This document shows positions 42,735 through 52,517 of a DNA stretch of 64,000 nt, piece by piece. Within the stretch, counting starts at the first letter, position 1, and each line of letters begins with the position of its first letter. The DNA lies in NCBI GenBank assembly GCA_026225055.1, contig JAMFSA010000029.1:62001-126000 (forward strand), in the 5' to 3' direction. The notes beneath the pieces were generated by a model. That model was not told the origin of the DNA. It was given only the letters and a program-made list of their open reading frames with translations, and made no database searches. This stretch comes from Mucilaginibacter xinganensis. Lineage in GTDB: Bacteria > Bacteroidota > Bacteroidia > Sphingobacteriales > Sphingobacteriaceae. The translations under genes and the position numbers were made by a program.

Positions 42735-45521
42735 ATGAAGCAAGCTGAATTTATTACTATGCGCAACAAAATACCCCTAAGTGCAAAAGTATTACTGCTA
42801 ATACTTATACCTTTTAGCATCCAGGCTAAAACACTAGTCTACCCGGTGAGCGTTGGCGATCTGGTTTGTGAATATAAAACCAACCCAATATCGGTTGATG
42901 CCAGCAATCCGCGATTAAGCTGGAAGCTTTATACTTTTATAAGGAACACCCGCCAAAGTGCCTATGAAATACGGGTAGGCAGCAACGCCCTGCTATTAAC
43001 CAAAGGCAAAAAAATTATATGGGAATCGGGTCGCATTAACTCGGATCAATCTACACAAGTATCGTATAAAGGCCCTGCACTAACCTCACGCGAGAAGTGT
43101 TACTGGCAGGTACGGGTATGGAACAATAAGAACCAGGCATCGGCATGGAGCGAGATTAATTACTGGAAGATGGGATTATTGAACCGTAGCGACTGGTCAG
43201 CCCACTGGATACAAGACACTTACAAATCCGACACCACCGGTGGCCCGAGCCCCATGTTCAGGAAAGAGTTCAACATCAAGAAACCAGTAAGAGCTGCGTA
43301 TTTGTACATCACTGCCCACGGCGTTTACGAGGCGCAACTGAATAATGAAAGAGTCGGTAACGACTACTTTTCGCCCGGCTTTACCAGCTATAAAAAACGC
43401 TTACAATATCAGGTGTATGATGTTTCATCGGCCATAAAAAAAGGCGACAATGCTATAGGTGTAACTTTGGGCGATGGCTGGTACCGCGGTTATACATACG
43501 ACCGCAAAAAGAATGTATACGGCACCAAACTGGCACTTCTTTTTCAACTGGAAGTGATCTATGAAAACGGCAACCGCCAAATTATCACCTCCGATAAAAA
43601 CTGTAAGGTTACTTACGGGCCAATCCTTAAATCCTCATTTTTTGATGGGGAACTGTACGATGCACGTAACGAAAAACCGGGCTGGTCGGTTGCTGGTTAT
43701 AATGTTAGTCAATGGGATAATGTTCAAGCTAACGACAGCATAAAAGATCATTTGATAGCCATGTACGGCCCGCCGGTTAAAAAGCATGAAAAGTTTGTGC
43801 CTTTAAAAGTACTAACAACACCCGAAGGCGACCGTGTGATAGATTTCGGGCAGAATTTGGTTGGCTGGGTACAATTTCGTCTGAAGGGAAAAGCTGGTGA
43901 TACGCTCCGCTTATTTCATGGCGAAGTACTCGACCAGAAAGGTAATTTCTACAATAAAAACCTACGCACTGCCAAACAGGAGATCACTTATATTTTTAAA
44001 GATGGCGATGCCGAAACTTATGAGCCTCATTTCACTTTCCAGGGTTTCAGGTATGTAAAAATTCAGGGTTACACCGGTCTTATCGACTCAACAAACTTTG
44101 TAGCTTATGCTTTGTACTCTGATATGGAGCAAACCGGTACCTTCTCTACCTCAAATGAACTGGTAAATCAATTGCAGCACAACATACAATGGGGACAAAA
44201 GGGCAATTTTATCGATATCCCAACAGATTGCCCGCAACGCGATGAGCGTATGGGCTGGACGGGCGATGCGCAGGCATTTTGCAGTACCTCGACATTTAAC
44301 ATGAATGTAGCAGGCTTCTTTACCAAATGGTTAAAGGATCTTTCTGCCGATCAGCTTAAAAATGGCGCGGTGCCTTATGTAATACCCAATGTTTTGGATA
44401 GTACTTATGTAGCAGCCTCCGGCTGGAGCGACGTAGCTACCATTGCCCCCTGGACTATCTATTTAGCTTACGGCGATAAACAATTATTACAGCAGCAATA
44501 TGCAAGTATGCAGGCGTGGGTAAGCTACATACAATCGCACAGTCGGAATAACCTGTGGGACACCGGCAATCACTTTGGCGACTGGCTCTTTTACTCCGGT
44601 ACAGATTATGAGGATGGCGCAGCCCTTACTGATAAAAACCTGATAGCACAGGCCTTTTATGCTTATTCAACCCAATTGCTGATCAACACGGCTAAGGTTT
44701 TAGGTCGTGATGAAGATGTACGCATCTATACTTTACTACTCAACAGTATCAAAAAAGCTTTTCAAACAGAATATGTTACCCCAAGCGGCAGGATGATTTC
44801 GGGCACACAAACATCCTATGTCCTCGCACTAAATTTTGATCTACTACCTGAAAATTTAAGGGAATCGGCTATAAAAAGACTGGTACAAAACATTGAAGAT
44901 TATGATGGCCACATCACCACAGGCTTTTTGGGCACACCTTATATATGCCAGGTGTTAAGCAGGTTTGGGTATACTGATGTTGCTTTTTCGTTGCTGATGA
45001 AAAAATCATACCCATCGTGGCTTTACCCGGTTACCAAAGGTGCAACCACTATATGGGAGCGTTGGGATGGTATAAAACCAGATGGCTCTTTGCAGGACCC
45101 GGCCATGAATTCCTTTAACCACTATGCTTATGGAGCAATTGGCGATTGGATGTATAAGGATATCGCCGGTATACATACTGATGAAAATTCACCGGGTTTT
45201 CACAAAATATGGATAACACCGCATGTTGGTCGCCACCTCACCTCAGCCCAGGGCACTTTGGAAACCATGTATGGTCAAATTAAATCAACATGGAGTATTG
45301 CCGACACCACGTATACGCTTAACGTAACTATTCCACCAAATACAACAGCCAATATTGTGCTGCCCTCAGTTTCAGGTTTAATAACTGAAAGCGGCAATAA
45401 TATTTATACGATACCGGAGATCAGCAATATTCAAAAAAGCAGCTCGGGTATACAATTAACAGTAGGTTCGGGCGATTACACATTTGTTTATACCTATAAG
45501 CCACCTGTAATTAAGCACTAA
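42735..45521 (+). CDS. GH78 alpha-L-rhamnosidase
   Basis: Secreted exo-hydrolase removing terminal alpha-L-rhamnose, 928 residues. An internal ATG at 42759 (MRNKIPLSAKVLLLILIPF) would give a tidier signal peptide. Domains: N-terminal beta-sandwiches (Bac_rhamnosid_N with PMFRKEFNIKKPVRAAYLYI and YFSPGFTSYKKRLQYQ), an (alpha/alpha)6 catalytic barrel and a C-terminal beta-domain. Catalytic blocks are DERMGWTGDAQAF (about 503-515) and TIWERWDG (Glu about 775, general base). It opens the plus-strand enzyme series, with the GH20 gene 70 bases downstream. Confidence 0.95.
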   Translation: MKQAEFITMRNKIPLSAKVLLLILIPFSIQAKTLVYPVSVGDLVCEYKTNPISVDASNPRLSWKLYTFIRNTRQSAYEIRVGSNALLLTKGKKIIWESGRINSDQSTQVSYKGPALTSREKCYWQVRVWNNKNQASAWSEINYWKMGLLNRSDWSAHWIQDTYKSDTTGGPSPMFRKEFNIKKPVRAAYLYITAHGVYEAQLNNERVGNDYFSPGFTSYKKRLQYQVYDVSSAIKKGDNAIGVTLGDGWYRGYTYDRKKNVYGTKLALLFQLEVIYENGNRQIITSDKNCKVTYGPILKSSFFDGELYDARNEKPGWSVAGYNVSQWDNVQANDSIKDHLIAMYGPPVKKHEKFVPLKVLTTPEGDRVIDFGQNLVGWVQFRLKGKAGDTLRLFHGEVLDQKGNFYNKNLRTAKQEITYIFKDGDAETYEPHFTFQGFRYVKIQGYTGLIDSTNFVAYALYSDMEQTGTFSTSNELVNQLQHNIQWGQKGNFIDIPTDCPQRDERMGWTGDAQAFCSTSTFNMNVAGFFTKWLKDLSADQLKNGAVPYVIPNVLDSTYVAASGWSDVATIAPWTIYLAYGDKQLLQQQYASMQAWVSYIQSHSRNNLWDTGNHFGDWLFYSGTDYEDGAALTDKNLIAQAFYAYSTQLLINTAKVLGRDEDVRIYTLLLNSIKKAFQTEYVTPSGRMISGTQTSYVLALNFDLLPENLRESAIKRLVQNIEDYDGHITTGFLGTPYICQVLSRFGYTDVAFSLLMKKSYPSWLYPVTKGATTIWERWDGIKPDGSLQDPAMNSFNHYAYGAIGDWMYKDIAGIHTDENSPGFHKIWITPHVGRHLTSAQGTLETMYGQIKSTWSIADTTYTLNVTIPPNTTANIVLPSVSGLITESGNNIYTIPEISNIQKSSSGIQLTVGSGDYTFVYTYKPPVIKH

Positions 45522-45591
45522 AAAGGCACTACAATTTAAGTTTTTGCTATTGATATACACTTAAATGCGATATTAAATCTATTTTTAACAT

Positions 45592-47895
45592 ATGATCCTA
45601 TCTCAAAATATCTCCGCCGAAAAAAGATTAAAATATCACCATTTGTTAAAAGCCTTTTTATGTGTAACGGCTCTGTTATTCGTAACAAAAAGCAATCTGT
45701 TTGCGCAATTACATATCGTTCCGCAACCGGTTAGCGTTGTTCAGCAAAAGGGTTCTTTTAGTTTGAAAGATGGGGCTACAATTGCGGTTGATGCGGAGAG
45801 CCAGATCGTGGGTAATTATTTACAGCAATATTTAAAAGATACCTACCAGTTAAATGTAACGGTTAAAACTTATACGCGGATCCCGGAAAACACTGTTATA
45901 CAATTGATAAGCAAGGCTACTGATACGGTTAAAGGTGCTTATACCATGTCGGTATCGCCAAAAAACATTACTATAACAGGCAGCGGACCGGGAGTATTTT
46001 ATGGTGTGCAATCGCTGATACAATTATTGCCGGGCACAATAAGTAAATCATTAGTAGTTCCCTACTGCAAAATAGCAGATGAACCCCGTTTTCAGTGGCG
46101 CGGATTAAGCATTGATGTTAGCCGTCATTTTTTTACGGTTGATGAAGTGAAGAAATACATTGACATGATGGCGCATTACAAGTTGGATATTCTGCACTGG
46201 CATTTAACTGATGATGAAGGCTGGCGTATCCAGATTGATAAATATCCGCTTTTAACAGAAGTTGGCGCGAAAATAGCCTACTATGCCAAGCAGGGTAAAT
46301 TCAGGAAACTGGATAACCTGAACGATGAAGGCAGGGATGGATTTTATACCAAGGATGATATCCGTTCCGTAGTAAAATACGCACAGGACAGGTTTATAAC
46401 CATTTTGCCCGAAATTGAAATGCCGGGCCATAGCGAAGCTGCTATCTTTGCTTACCCGGAACTGGGTTGCAAGGATTCGACAGGTGCTGTACACCGTGTA
46501 CGCATGCTCGACCCAAGTGAATATACCTTCACATTTTATGAGAATGTACTTACAGAGGTAATGCCGTTATTTCCTAATGTATATTTTCATGTTGGTGGTG
46601 ATGAGGCCGAAATAACCGATTGGCTGAAAAGCCCTACAGCCGTGGCCCTGATGAAAAGAGAACACTTTACCGAACCGGGACAGGTACAAAGTTATTTTAT
46701 TAAAAGGATTGAAAAGTTCCTGAATGATCATGGCAAAAAGCTGATCGGCTGGGACGAGATCTTAAAGGGCGGACTGGCGCCATCGGCGACCGTAATGAGC
46801 TGGGAAGGTGAAGAAGGCGGTATTATAGCCGCAAAGATGCATCACAAAGTGGTAATGACTCCCCTGCCTCAAATGTATTTTGACGCACCGCAGGCGAACG
46901 CCTTAACCGAACCCATAGGCTGGAACGACCCGGTGAGCTGGCAAATGGTATACAATTATGAGCCCCAATCAAAACAACTAACACCTGATGAGGCTAAATA
47001 CATTTTAGGCGCGCAGGCTAACATCTGGGTGGAGAAAATAGGCACCTACAAACACCTGGAGTACATGATTTACCCACGTTTACTTGGCGTAGCCGAATTA
47101 ACCTGGACACCAAAGGATGAAAAGGATATTAAACGCTTTGAACAAAGTATGTATGCCAATTATCGCTTATTCAATTTATGGAATTTGAATGCGCGTATCC
47201 CTAATGCTGATGGACTGAAGGATGTGATCACCAATAAAAATACATATTCGCAAACTATAACTTACCCCTTAAATGGCGCGCAGGTGCGTTATTCCTTTAC
47301 CGGTAAAACGGATAGTAATGGGGTAGTTAATTCATTCCCTTTATTTTTGACTTCTACATTTAAGGATAGCTTGCCAATCAGGTTGTATATTACTCGTCCG
47401 CCTGCAAAACCTGTTACACAAATTGCCACGATAAAGCATGTGAATGTACCATCCCCGTTAACAAGCGCGCCGGATCTGCAACCGGGCCTTAGCTATTTTG
47501 CCTACAGAACTACTTACAGCAATTATCCTACATTAGATAATGCTAAAAATTTCACAACAGGCGCATGGCAACCCGGCGATTTTATAAAACCTTTCCCCGG
47601 CCAGTTTAATACCTGGGTTAAATTAAACGGATACCTTAAAATTGATGCGGAGGGTGATTATGTCATTACTTCAGATTTTGAAAATAGTCCGCTGATATTA
47701 CTGGGTAACCTCGTTATCATTAACAGCAATAAAAATAAATATGTTGAACCTCAGGAAACCATTTTACACCTGCAAAAAGGTATATACTCCATAAATGGTT
47801 ATTATTTGGCTGATGCTACGAATAGCGAGCAAACGCTTATCAGTATAAAAAATACTGATGGTAAATCTGTAGGCACGTCATACTTATTCCATTAA
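45592..47895 (+). CDS. GH20 beta-N-acetylhexosaminidase with C-terminal PA14-like region
   Basis: Secreted exo-enzyme releasing terminal beta-GlcNAc or GalNAc, 767 residues. Signal peptide with a long n-region (cleavage near LFAQ about 39). The GH20b domain (about 40-160) precedes the TIM barrel (about 165-500), with RGLSIDVSRHFFTVDEVKKYIDMM split around the conserved Arg, HWHLTDDEGWRI, and the catalytic pair D337-E338 in HVGGDEAE. The C-terminal 150 residues, with DYVITSDFENSPLILLGN, look like a PA14-type module that may bind glycan. The GH3 gene begins 12 bases after its stop. Confidence 0.95.
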   Translation: MILSQNISAEKRLKYHHLLKAFLCVTALLFVTKSNLFAQLHIVPQPVSVVQQKGSFSLKDGATIAVDAESQIVGNYLQQYLKDTYQLNVTVKTYTRIPENTVIQLISKATDTVKGAYTMSVSPKNITITGSGPGVFYGVQSLIQLLPGTISKSLVVPYCKIADEPRFQWRGLSIDVSRHFFTVDEVKKYIDMMAHYKLDILHWHLTDDEGWRIQIDKYPLLTEVGAKIAYYAKQGKFRKLDNLNDEGRDGFYTKDDIRSVVKYAQDRFITILPEIEMPGHSEAAIFAYPELGCKDSTGAVHRVRMLDPSEYTFTFYENVLTEVMPLFPNVYFHVGGDEAEITDWLKSPTAVALMKREHFTEPGQVQSYFIKRIEKFLNDHGKKLIGWDEILKGGLAPSATVMSWEGEEGGIIAAKMHHKVVMTPLPQMYFDAPQANALTEPIGWNDPVSWQMVYNYEPQSKQLTPDEAKYILGAQANIWVEKIGTYKHLEYMIYPRLLGVAELTWTPKDEKDIKRFEQSMYANYRLFNLWNLNARIPNADGLKDVITNKNTYSQTITYPLNGAQVRYSFTGKTDSNGVVNSFPLFLTSTFKDSLPIRLYITRPPAKPVTQIATIKHVNVPSPLTSAPDLQPGLSYFAYRTTYSNYPTLDNAKNFTTGAWQPGDFIKPFPGQFNTWVKLNGYLKIDAEGDYVITSDFENSPLILLGNLVIINSNKNKYVEPQETILHLQKGIYSINGYYLADATNSEQTLISIKNTDGKSVGTSYLFH

Positions 47896-47907
47896 TTTGT
47901 GATAACG

Positions 47908-50211
47908 ATGAGCAAAAAGATACAGCTGCTTATTTTAACACTCGGCTTTGCTACCATAACACAGGCCCAGGTTTATAAAGACCCCAAAGCGCCGATACCC
48001 GCACGTGTAAAGGATCTTTTAAGCCGGATGACACTGGAAGAAAAGATCGGCCAAATGACTGCTGGTGACCTGGATAAACCTTTAAATGGTGATATCGCTT
48101 ACGGTGTTTGCGCCAGTCCGTTTTTATCTGTTGGTGATGTAGCTAAACAATCCATCGTTGCAAAAAAAGAGGTGCGTGAAAAATCAAGATTAGGCATACC
48201 CCCAATCCAAATTGGTGAATGCCTGCACGGACAATTGGCCGCTGGCGCTACTATTTTCCCCCAGGCTATAAATCAGGGCTGTACGTTCAACCCGGCTTTA
48301 ATTCAGCAAATGGGTTCAATAATTGCTTATGAAGCATCCTCATCGGGTGTTGACCAGGCGTTGTCGCCATTGTTTGATCTGATCCGCGACCCAAGATACG
48401 GCCGTCTTGAAGAGTGTTATTCCGAAGACCCTTATTTAGTGACCGCTATGGGTACCGCATTTGTGCGAGGTATGCAAGGTGATCCGGCGCAAAGCAGAAT
48501 AGGCATCGGTAAAGATAAAGTGATGTGTACAGCCAAGCATTTTGCCGCATATAGTATCACCACTGCTGGTATCAACCTGTCCCCTGCCGAAATTGGCGAA
48601 CGTGAATTACGTTCTATGATATTGCCACCGTTTAAAGCTGTGGTACAACAAGCGAATATTTATTCAGTAATGCCTGCTTATAATGAGATTGATGGCATTC
48701 CTGCACATGCAAATAACTTTTTATTGAACCAAATATTAAGAAAAGAATGGGGTTTTACAGGTTATGTATTTTCCGATTATGATGGGTTGATTATGCTGAA
48801 CACATTTCATAAAGTGGCTAAGGACAAAGAAACTGCTGCAGTAATGGGCCTTAAAGCCGGGGTCGACCTGGAATCCCCACAGCCGGATGTTTATCCCAAA
48901 CTAATCGAACTCGTCAAATCCGGAGCTATAAAAGAAACATTGATCGATACTGCCGTTGCCCGCATACTTACCACCAAATTTAAAGCTGGTTTATTTGAAA
49001 AGGCAACACCTGATACTTTGCAGTTAAAAGTGCGGGTACATACACCACAACATATCGCTCTTTCGCAACAGATAGCTGAAGAATCCATAGTACTGTTAAA
49101 AAACGACAAGCAGCTTTTGCCTTTAAATATCAACAATCTAAAATCGCTGGCTATTATCGGTCCGAATGCAAACCAGGTTCAGTATGGTGATTATAGCCCA
49201 ACCCGCGATAATCTTTCGGGCACTACGGTATTAGCTGGCATTAAAGAGTTGGTCGGCAACAAAGTGAGGGTTAATTACGCTAAAGGCTGCGATTTGATAG
49301 CGAATGACAAAAGCGGCTTTGATGAAGCTATTAAAGCTGCCAATAACAGTGATGCTGTTGTGGTAGTATTAGGCACAACAAGCGTAGTTTTCCAGGGTGT
49401 GGGCTGGAACGGTCATTTGCCTGCTAATGAACCAAAAGACCCATTTACCTGCGGCGAAGGTTATGATGTGACAGATATCAATCCCCAAGGTGTTCAGCGT
49501 GACCTTCTGCAGGCATTATACAAAACAGGCAAACCTGTAATTTTAGTACTGGTAAACGGCCGCCCCTGGAGTATAGCATGGGAAAAAGAGAATATCCCCG
49601 CTATACTGGAAGCCTGGTACCCCGGCGAAAAAGGCGGAACAGCAATTGCCAATATACTTTTCGGCAAAGTAAATCCATCAGGCAGATTAAATGTATCTAT
49701 CCCGCAATCAACCGGGCATATCCCTGTGTATTATAATATGGTAAACTCCAATAAAGGTTTTTATCATAATCCCGGCACACCTGATAAACCGGGACAGGAT
49801 TATGTATTTTCATCAACCGCGCCACTGTTTCCATTTGGATTTGGGTTAAGCTACACTACGTTTGATTATTCAAACATGCGTGTATCAGCAGATCAATTTG
49901 GCATAAATGATAAGGTTGAGATTAGTGTTGATGTAAAAAATACAGGCACTGTGACGGGTAAGGAAGTTGTACAAATGTACCTCGGCAATAAAATAAACAG
50001 CGTGAGCACGCCGGTTATGGCATTAAAAGGTTTTGATAAAGTAGCACTGCAACCCGGCGAAACAAAAACGGTTAAATTCACTGTATCGCCGGATGATATT
50101 GCCATCTACAATACAGAAATGAAACACGTAACCGAACCAGGAACCTTTGATATTATAATAGCCCGCTCAGCAGAAAATGTAGTACTGAAAAAAACAGTGG
50201 AGTTTAAATAA
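47908..50211 (+). CDS. GH3 beta-glycosidase (beta-glucosidase/xylosidase type)
   Basis: Secreted exo-beta-glycosidase of 767 residues. I chose the ATG at 47908 (MSKKIQLLILTLGF, a normal signal peptide) over the in-frame GTG at 47899. The N-terminal TIM barrel carries the nucleophile Asp in VFSDYDGL (about 290) and the substrate-binding KHFAAYS. The alpha/beta sandwich (about 370-600) has LLPLNINNLKSLAIIGPNA, and an Fn3-like domain closes the protein (VDVKNTGTVTGKEVVQMYL). The DYDGL context and ADQFG tail fit the glucosidase/xylosidase group. The stop codon overlaps the GH92 ATG by one base (TAATG). Confidence 0.94.
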   Translation: MSKKIQLLILTLGFATITQAQVYKDPKAPIPARVKDLLSRMTLEEKIGQMTAGDLDKPLNGDIAYGVCASPFLSVGDVAKQSIVAKKEVREKSRLGIPPIQIGECLHGQLAAGATIFPQAINQGCTFNPALIQQMGSIIAYEASSSGVDQALSPLFDLIRDPRYGRLEECYSEDPYLVTAMGTAFVRGMQGDPAQSRIGIGKDKVMCTAKHFAAYSITTAGINLSPAEIGERELRSMILPPFKAVVQQANIYSVMPAYNEIDGIPAHANNFLLNQILRKEWGFTGYVFSDYDGLIMLNTFHKVAKDKETAAVMGLKAGVDLESPQPDVYPKLIELVKSGAIKETLIDTAVARILTTKFKAGLFEKATPDTLQLKVRVHTPQHIALSQQIAEESIVLLKNDKQLLPLNINNLKSLAIIGPNANQVQYGDYSPTRDNLSGTTVLAGIKELVGNKVRVNYAKGCDLIANDKSGFDEAIKAANNSDAVVVVLGTTSVVFQGVGWNGHLPANEPKDPFTCGEGYDVTDINPQGVQRDLLQALYKTGKPVILVLVNGRPWSIAWEKENIPAILEAWYPGEKGGTAIANILFGKVNPSGRLNVSIPQSTGHIPVYYNMVNSNKGFYHNPGTPDKPGQDYVFSSTAPLFPFGFGLSYTTFDYSNMRVSADQFGINDKVEISVDVKNTGTVTGKEVVQMYLGNKINSVSTPVMALKGFDKVALQPGETKTVKFTVSPDDIAIYNTEMKHVTEPGTFDIIIARSAENVVLKKTVEFK

Positions 50212-52517
50212 TGAAAGATATAAACAGCATAAAAGATGTAAATAAAGTTCCCCTCTTGAGAGGGGGCGCGAAAGAAAGTGCGGCTGAAGGGGTGTGTTTT
50301 TCAAGCGAAAGAAACAAAACTCAAGAGAGGAATCGCACTGGCTTAGCTTTAATTTTTTGTATTATTCTATTATCATTATTCTCGCAAGTCAATGCCCAAT
50401 CCTATACCAAATACGTAAATCCATTCATCGGCACAGCAGCAACCGGGCATACTTTTCCTGGCGCTACGGTACCGTTTGGCATGGTACAGTTAAGCCCCGA
50501 AACCGGCAATTTTGGCTGGGATTATTGCTCAGGCTATCGTTATGAAGATAGCGTAATTACAGGCTTTGCCCACACCCATTTAAATGGCACTGGCGGCGTT
50601 GACCTGGGCGATGTGCTTTTCTTCCCTTTTCAGGGTAAAGCTCCAGCAAATTTTGTAAGCGATTTTTCAAGGTCGACAGAAAAAGCTTCTCCCGGCTATT
50701 ACACCGTTGTATTAAACCGGGATAACATTAAGGCCGAACTTACCGCCTCTCCGCATACCGGCTTGCACCGCTATACTTTTAATAATAAAGGAGACTCGCA
50801 TATTTTGGTTGATATCCAAAGCAGTTTGGTTGACTCCAAAGAAGAACTGGAAGATCATCTTTTAGAAGGATCTATCACCATTAACGGGAATAACTCCATC
50901 AGCGGTTATACTTCCACATCGGTGTGGGTGGATAGAAAAATGTTTTTTACAGCTGTATTTAATAAACCATTTATTGGCTATCATTTTATTGATGGTAATA
51001 ACAAAAGGCGTTTAGTGCTTGATTTCGATACCAAAGCAGGCGGACAAGTAGAAGCCAAAGTAGCCATATCTGCTGTAAGCATTGAAGGTGCTAAACTCAA
51101 TTTATCTGAAACTATAAATAAATTATTCGAAACTATTAAAAGCGAAGCTGCACAAGCCTGGGAAAAACAATTAGGTGTAATTAAAGTTGAAGGAACGGAT
51201 GATGAGAAAACCAATCTGTACACCAGTCTTTATCACCTGTTTATTCAACCCAATAATATCGCTGATATTGATGGCAAATACCGAGGGGCAGATGGCAAGG
51301 TTCATCAATCTGCTGATAAAATATTTTACTCCACTTTTTCCTTATGGGATACCTATCGCGCCGCACACCCTATGTATACCATACTTTGCCCCGACCGTGA
51401 CGGACAAATGGTAGAAAGCATGCTGCAACATTTCGATATAGCAAAAGCATTACCTATCTGGACGCTATGGGGGAAAGAAAGCTATGCCATGATCGGCAAT
51501 CACTCTGTACCTATTATTGTTGATGCCAGTTTAAAAGGAATAAAAGGTTTTGATAAAGAGAAAGCTTTCGCGGCCATTAAAAAAACATTGACGACAAACG
51601 TAAATCCTAAATACGACTGGCGTATATATATGCATTACGGCTACCTGCCATCAGATTCGGTAAAACGAGAAGCCGTTTCAAGAACACTGGAAGCTGCTTA
51701 TGATGACTGGTGCGCCGCGCAATTAGCTAAAGCACTGCACAAACAGGCTGATTATGCTTATTTCACCAAACGATCCAAGTTTTATGTAAACCTGTTCGAC
51801 AAATCAACGAACCTGATGCGCGGTAAACTGGCAAACAGTAAATGGGTCGAGCCATTCGCACATCTGGATAGTGGTCAGTTAGCTATTGGCGGTGATTATA
51901 CTGAGGGGAACGCCTGGCAATATGTGTGGCAAGTTCAGCATGATATTCCGGGCTTAATTAAGCTAATGGGTGGTAATAAAGCCTTTTCAGATAAGTTAGA
52001 TTCCTTATTTACGATGGATTCAAAAACATTCGGGAAAGGATCAACGCTGGATGTTACCGGGTTGATCGGTCAATATGCGCATGGAAATGAACCTGTACAC
52101 CATGTGGCTTATTTATATACGTTGGCTGGCAACCCGGCTAAAACGCAGCAATATGTAAGGCAGGTGCATGAGCAATTCTACCAAAACAAACCTGATGGAC
52201 TGTCAGGAAATGATGATTGCGGGCAGATGTCGGCCTGGGATATTTTTACTACTATGGGTTTTTATCCTGTTAACCCGGTAGATGGCAAATTCATTTTCGG
52301 TGCTCCGCAGATGAAGAATATCGATATTACCTTACCAAATAACAGGCATTTTATTATCCAGGCGGTAAACTTATCGCAGGCAAATAAGTATGTGGAAAGC
52401 ATTAGCTTAAATGGCCGTATCTATACCAAATCCTATATCACTTATAAAGATATTATGAGTGGCGGAAATCTGGTCTTTACTATGACCGATAAGCCTACCG
52501 TACCTAATTTCCAATAA
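50211..52517 (+). CDS. GH92 alpha-mannosidase with odd N-terminal extension
   Basis: Calcium-dependent exo-alpha-mannosidase (often alpha-1,2), 768 residues. Family marks are YVNPFIGTAATGHTFPGATVPFGM at the mature start (split: YVNPFIGTAATGHTFPG), the catalytic-acid region TEGNAWQYVW (Glu about 565) and SGNDDCGQMSAWDIFTTMGF. The annotated ATG is coupled to GH3 by TAATG overlap. However, the signal peptide (GLALIFCIILLSLFSQVNAQ) begins only at about residue 44, and residues 13-41 are encoded by a repeat-like hairpin element (50247-50331). In-frame TTG and GTG codons inside that element (for example GTG at codon 28) are alternative starts. The gene converges on GH65 with no intergenic base. Confidence 0.93.
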   Translation: MKDINSIKDVNKVPLLRGGAKESAAEGVCFSSERNKTQERNRTGLALIFCIILLSLFSQVNAQSYTKYVNPFIGTAATGHTFPGATVPFGMVQLSPETGNFGWDYCSGYRYEDSVITGFAHTHLNGTGGVDLGDVLFFPFQGKAPANFVSDFSRSTEKASPGYYTVVLNRDNIKAELTASPHTGLHRYTFNNKGDSHILVDIQSSLVDSKEELEDHLLEGSITINGNNSISGYTSTSVWVDRKMFFTAVFNKPFIGYHFIDGNNKRRLVLDFDTKAGGQVEAKVAISAVSIEGAKLNLSETINKLFETIKSEAAQAWEKQLGVIKVEGTDDEKTNLYTSLYHLFIQPNNIADIDGKYRGADGKVHQSADKIFYSTFSLWDTYRAAHPMYTILCPDRDGQMVESMLQHFDIAKALPIWTLWGKESYAMIGNHSVPIIVDASLKGIKGFDKEKAFAAIKKTLTTNVNPKYDWRIYMHYGYLPSDSVKREAVSRTLEAAYDDWCAAQLAKALHKQADYAYFTKRSKFYVNLFDKSTNLMRGKLANSKWVEPFAHLDSGQLAIGGDYTEGNAWQYVWQVQHDIPGLIKLMGGNKAFSDKLDSLFTMDSKTFGKGSTLDVTGLIGQYAHGNEPVHHVAYLYTLAGNPAKTQQYVRQVHEQFYQNKPDGLSGNDDCGQMSAWDIFTTMGFYPVNPVDGKFIFGAPQMKNIDITLPNNRHFIIQAVNLSQANKYVESISLNGRIYTKSYITYKDIMSGGNLVFTMTDKPTVPNFQ
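50247..50331. repeat. Hairpin-forming repeat-like element inside the GH92 5' coding region
   Basis: Left part CCCCTCTTGAGAGGGG is self-complementary (7-base arms), and CCCCTCTTGAG also pairs with CTCAAGAGAGG at 50320-50330 (10 of 11). The middle has GGGGTGTGTTTTT. From memory, similar CCCCTCTTGAGAGGGG...GGGGTGTGT elements are dispersed between genes in Sphingobacteriaceae genomes. I see only one copy in this window. Confidence 0.6.

Noticed and set aside
50294-50545. 83-codon plus-strand frame overlapping the GH92 5' end
   Set aside because: Out of frame with GH92 signal peptide and mature domain; no coding features.
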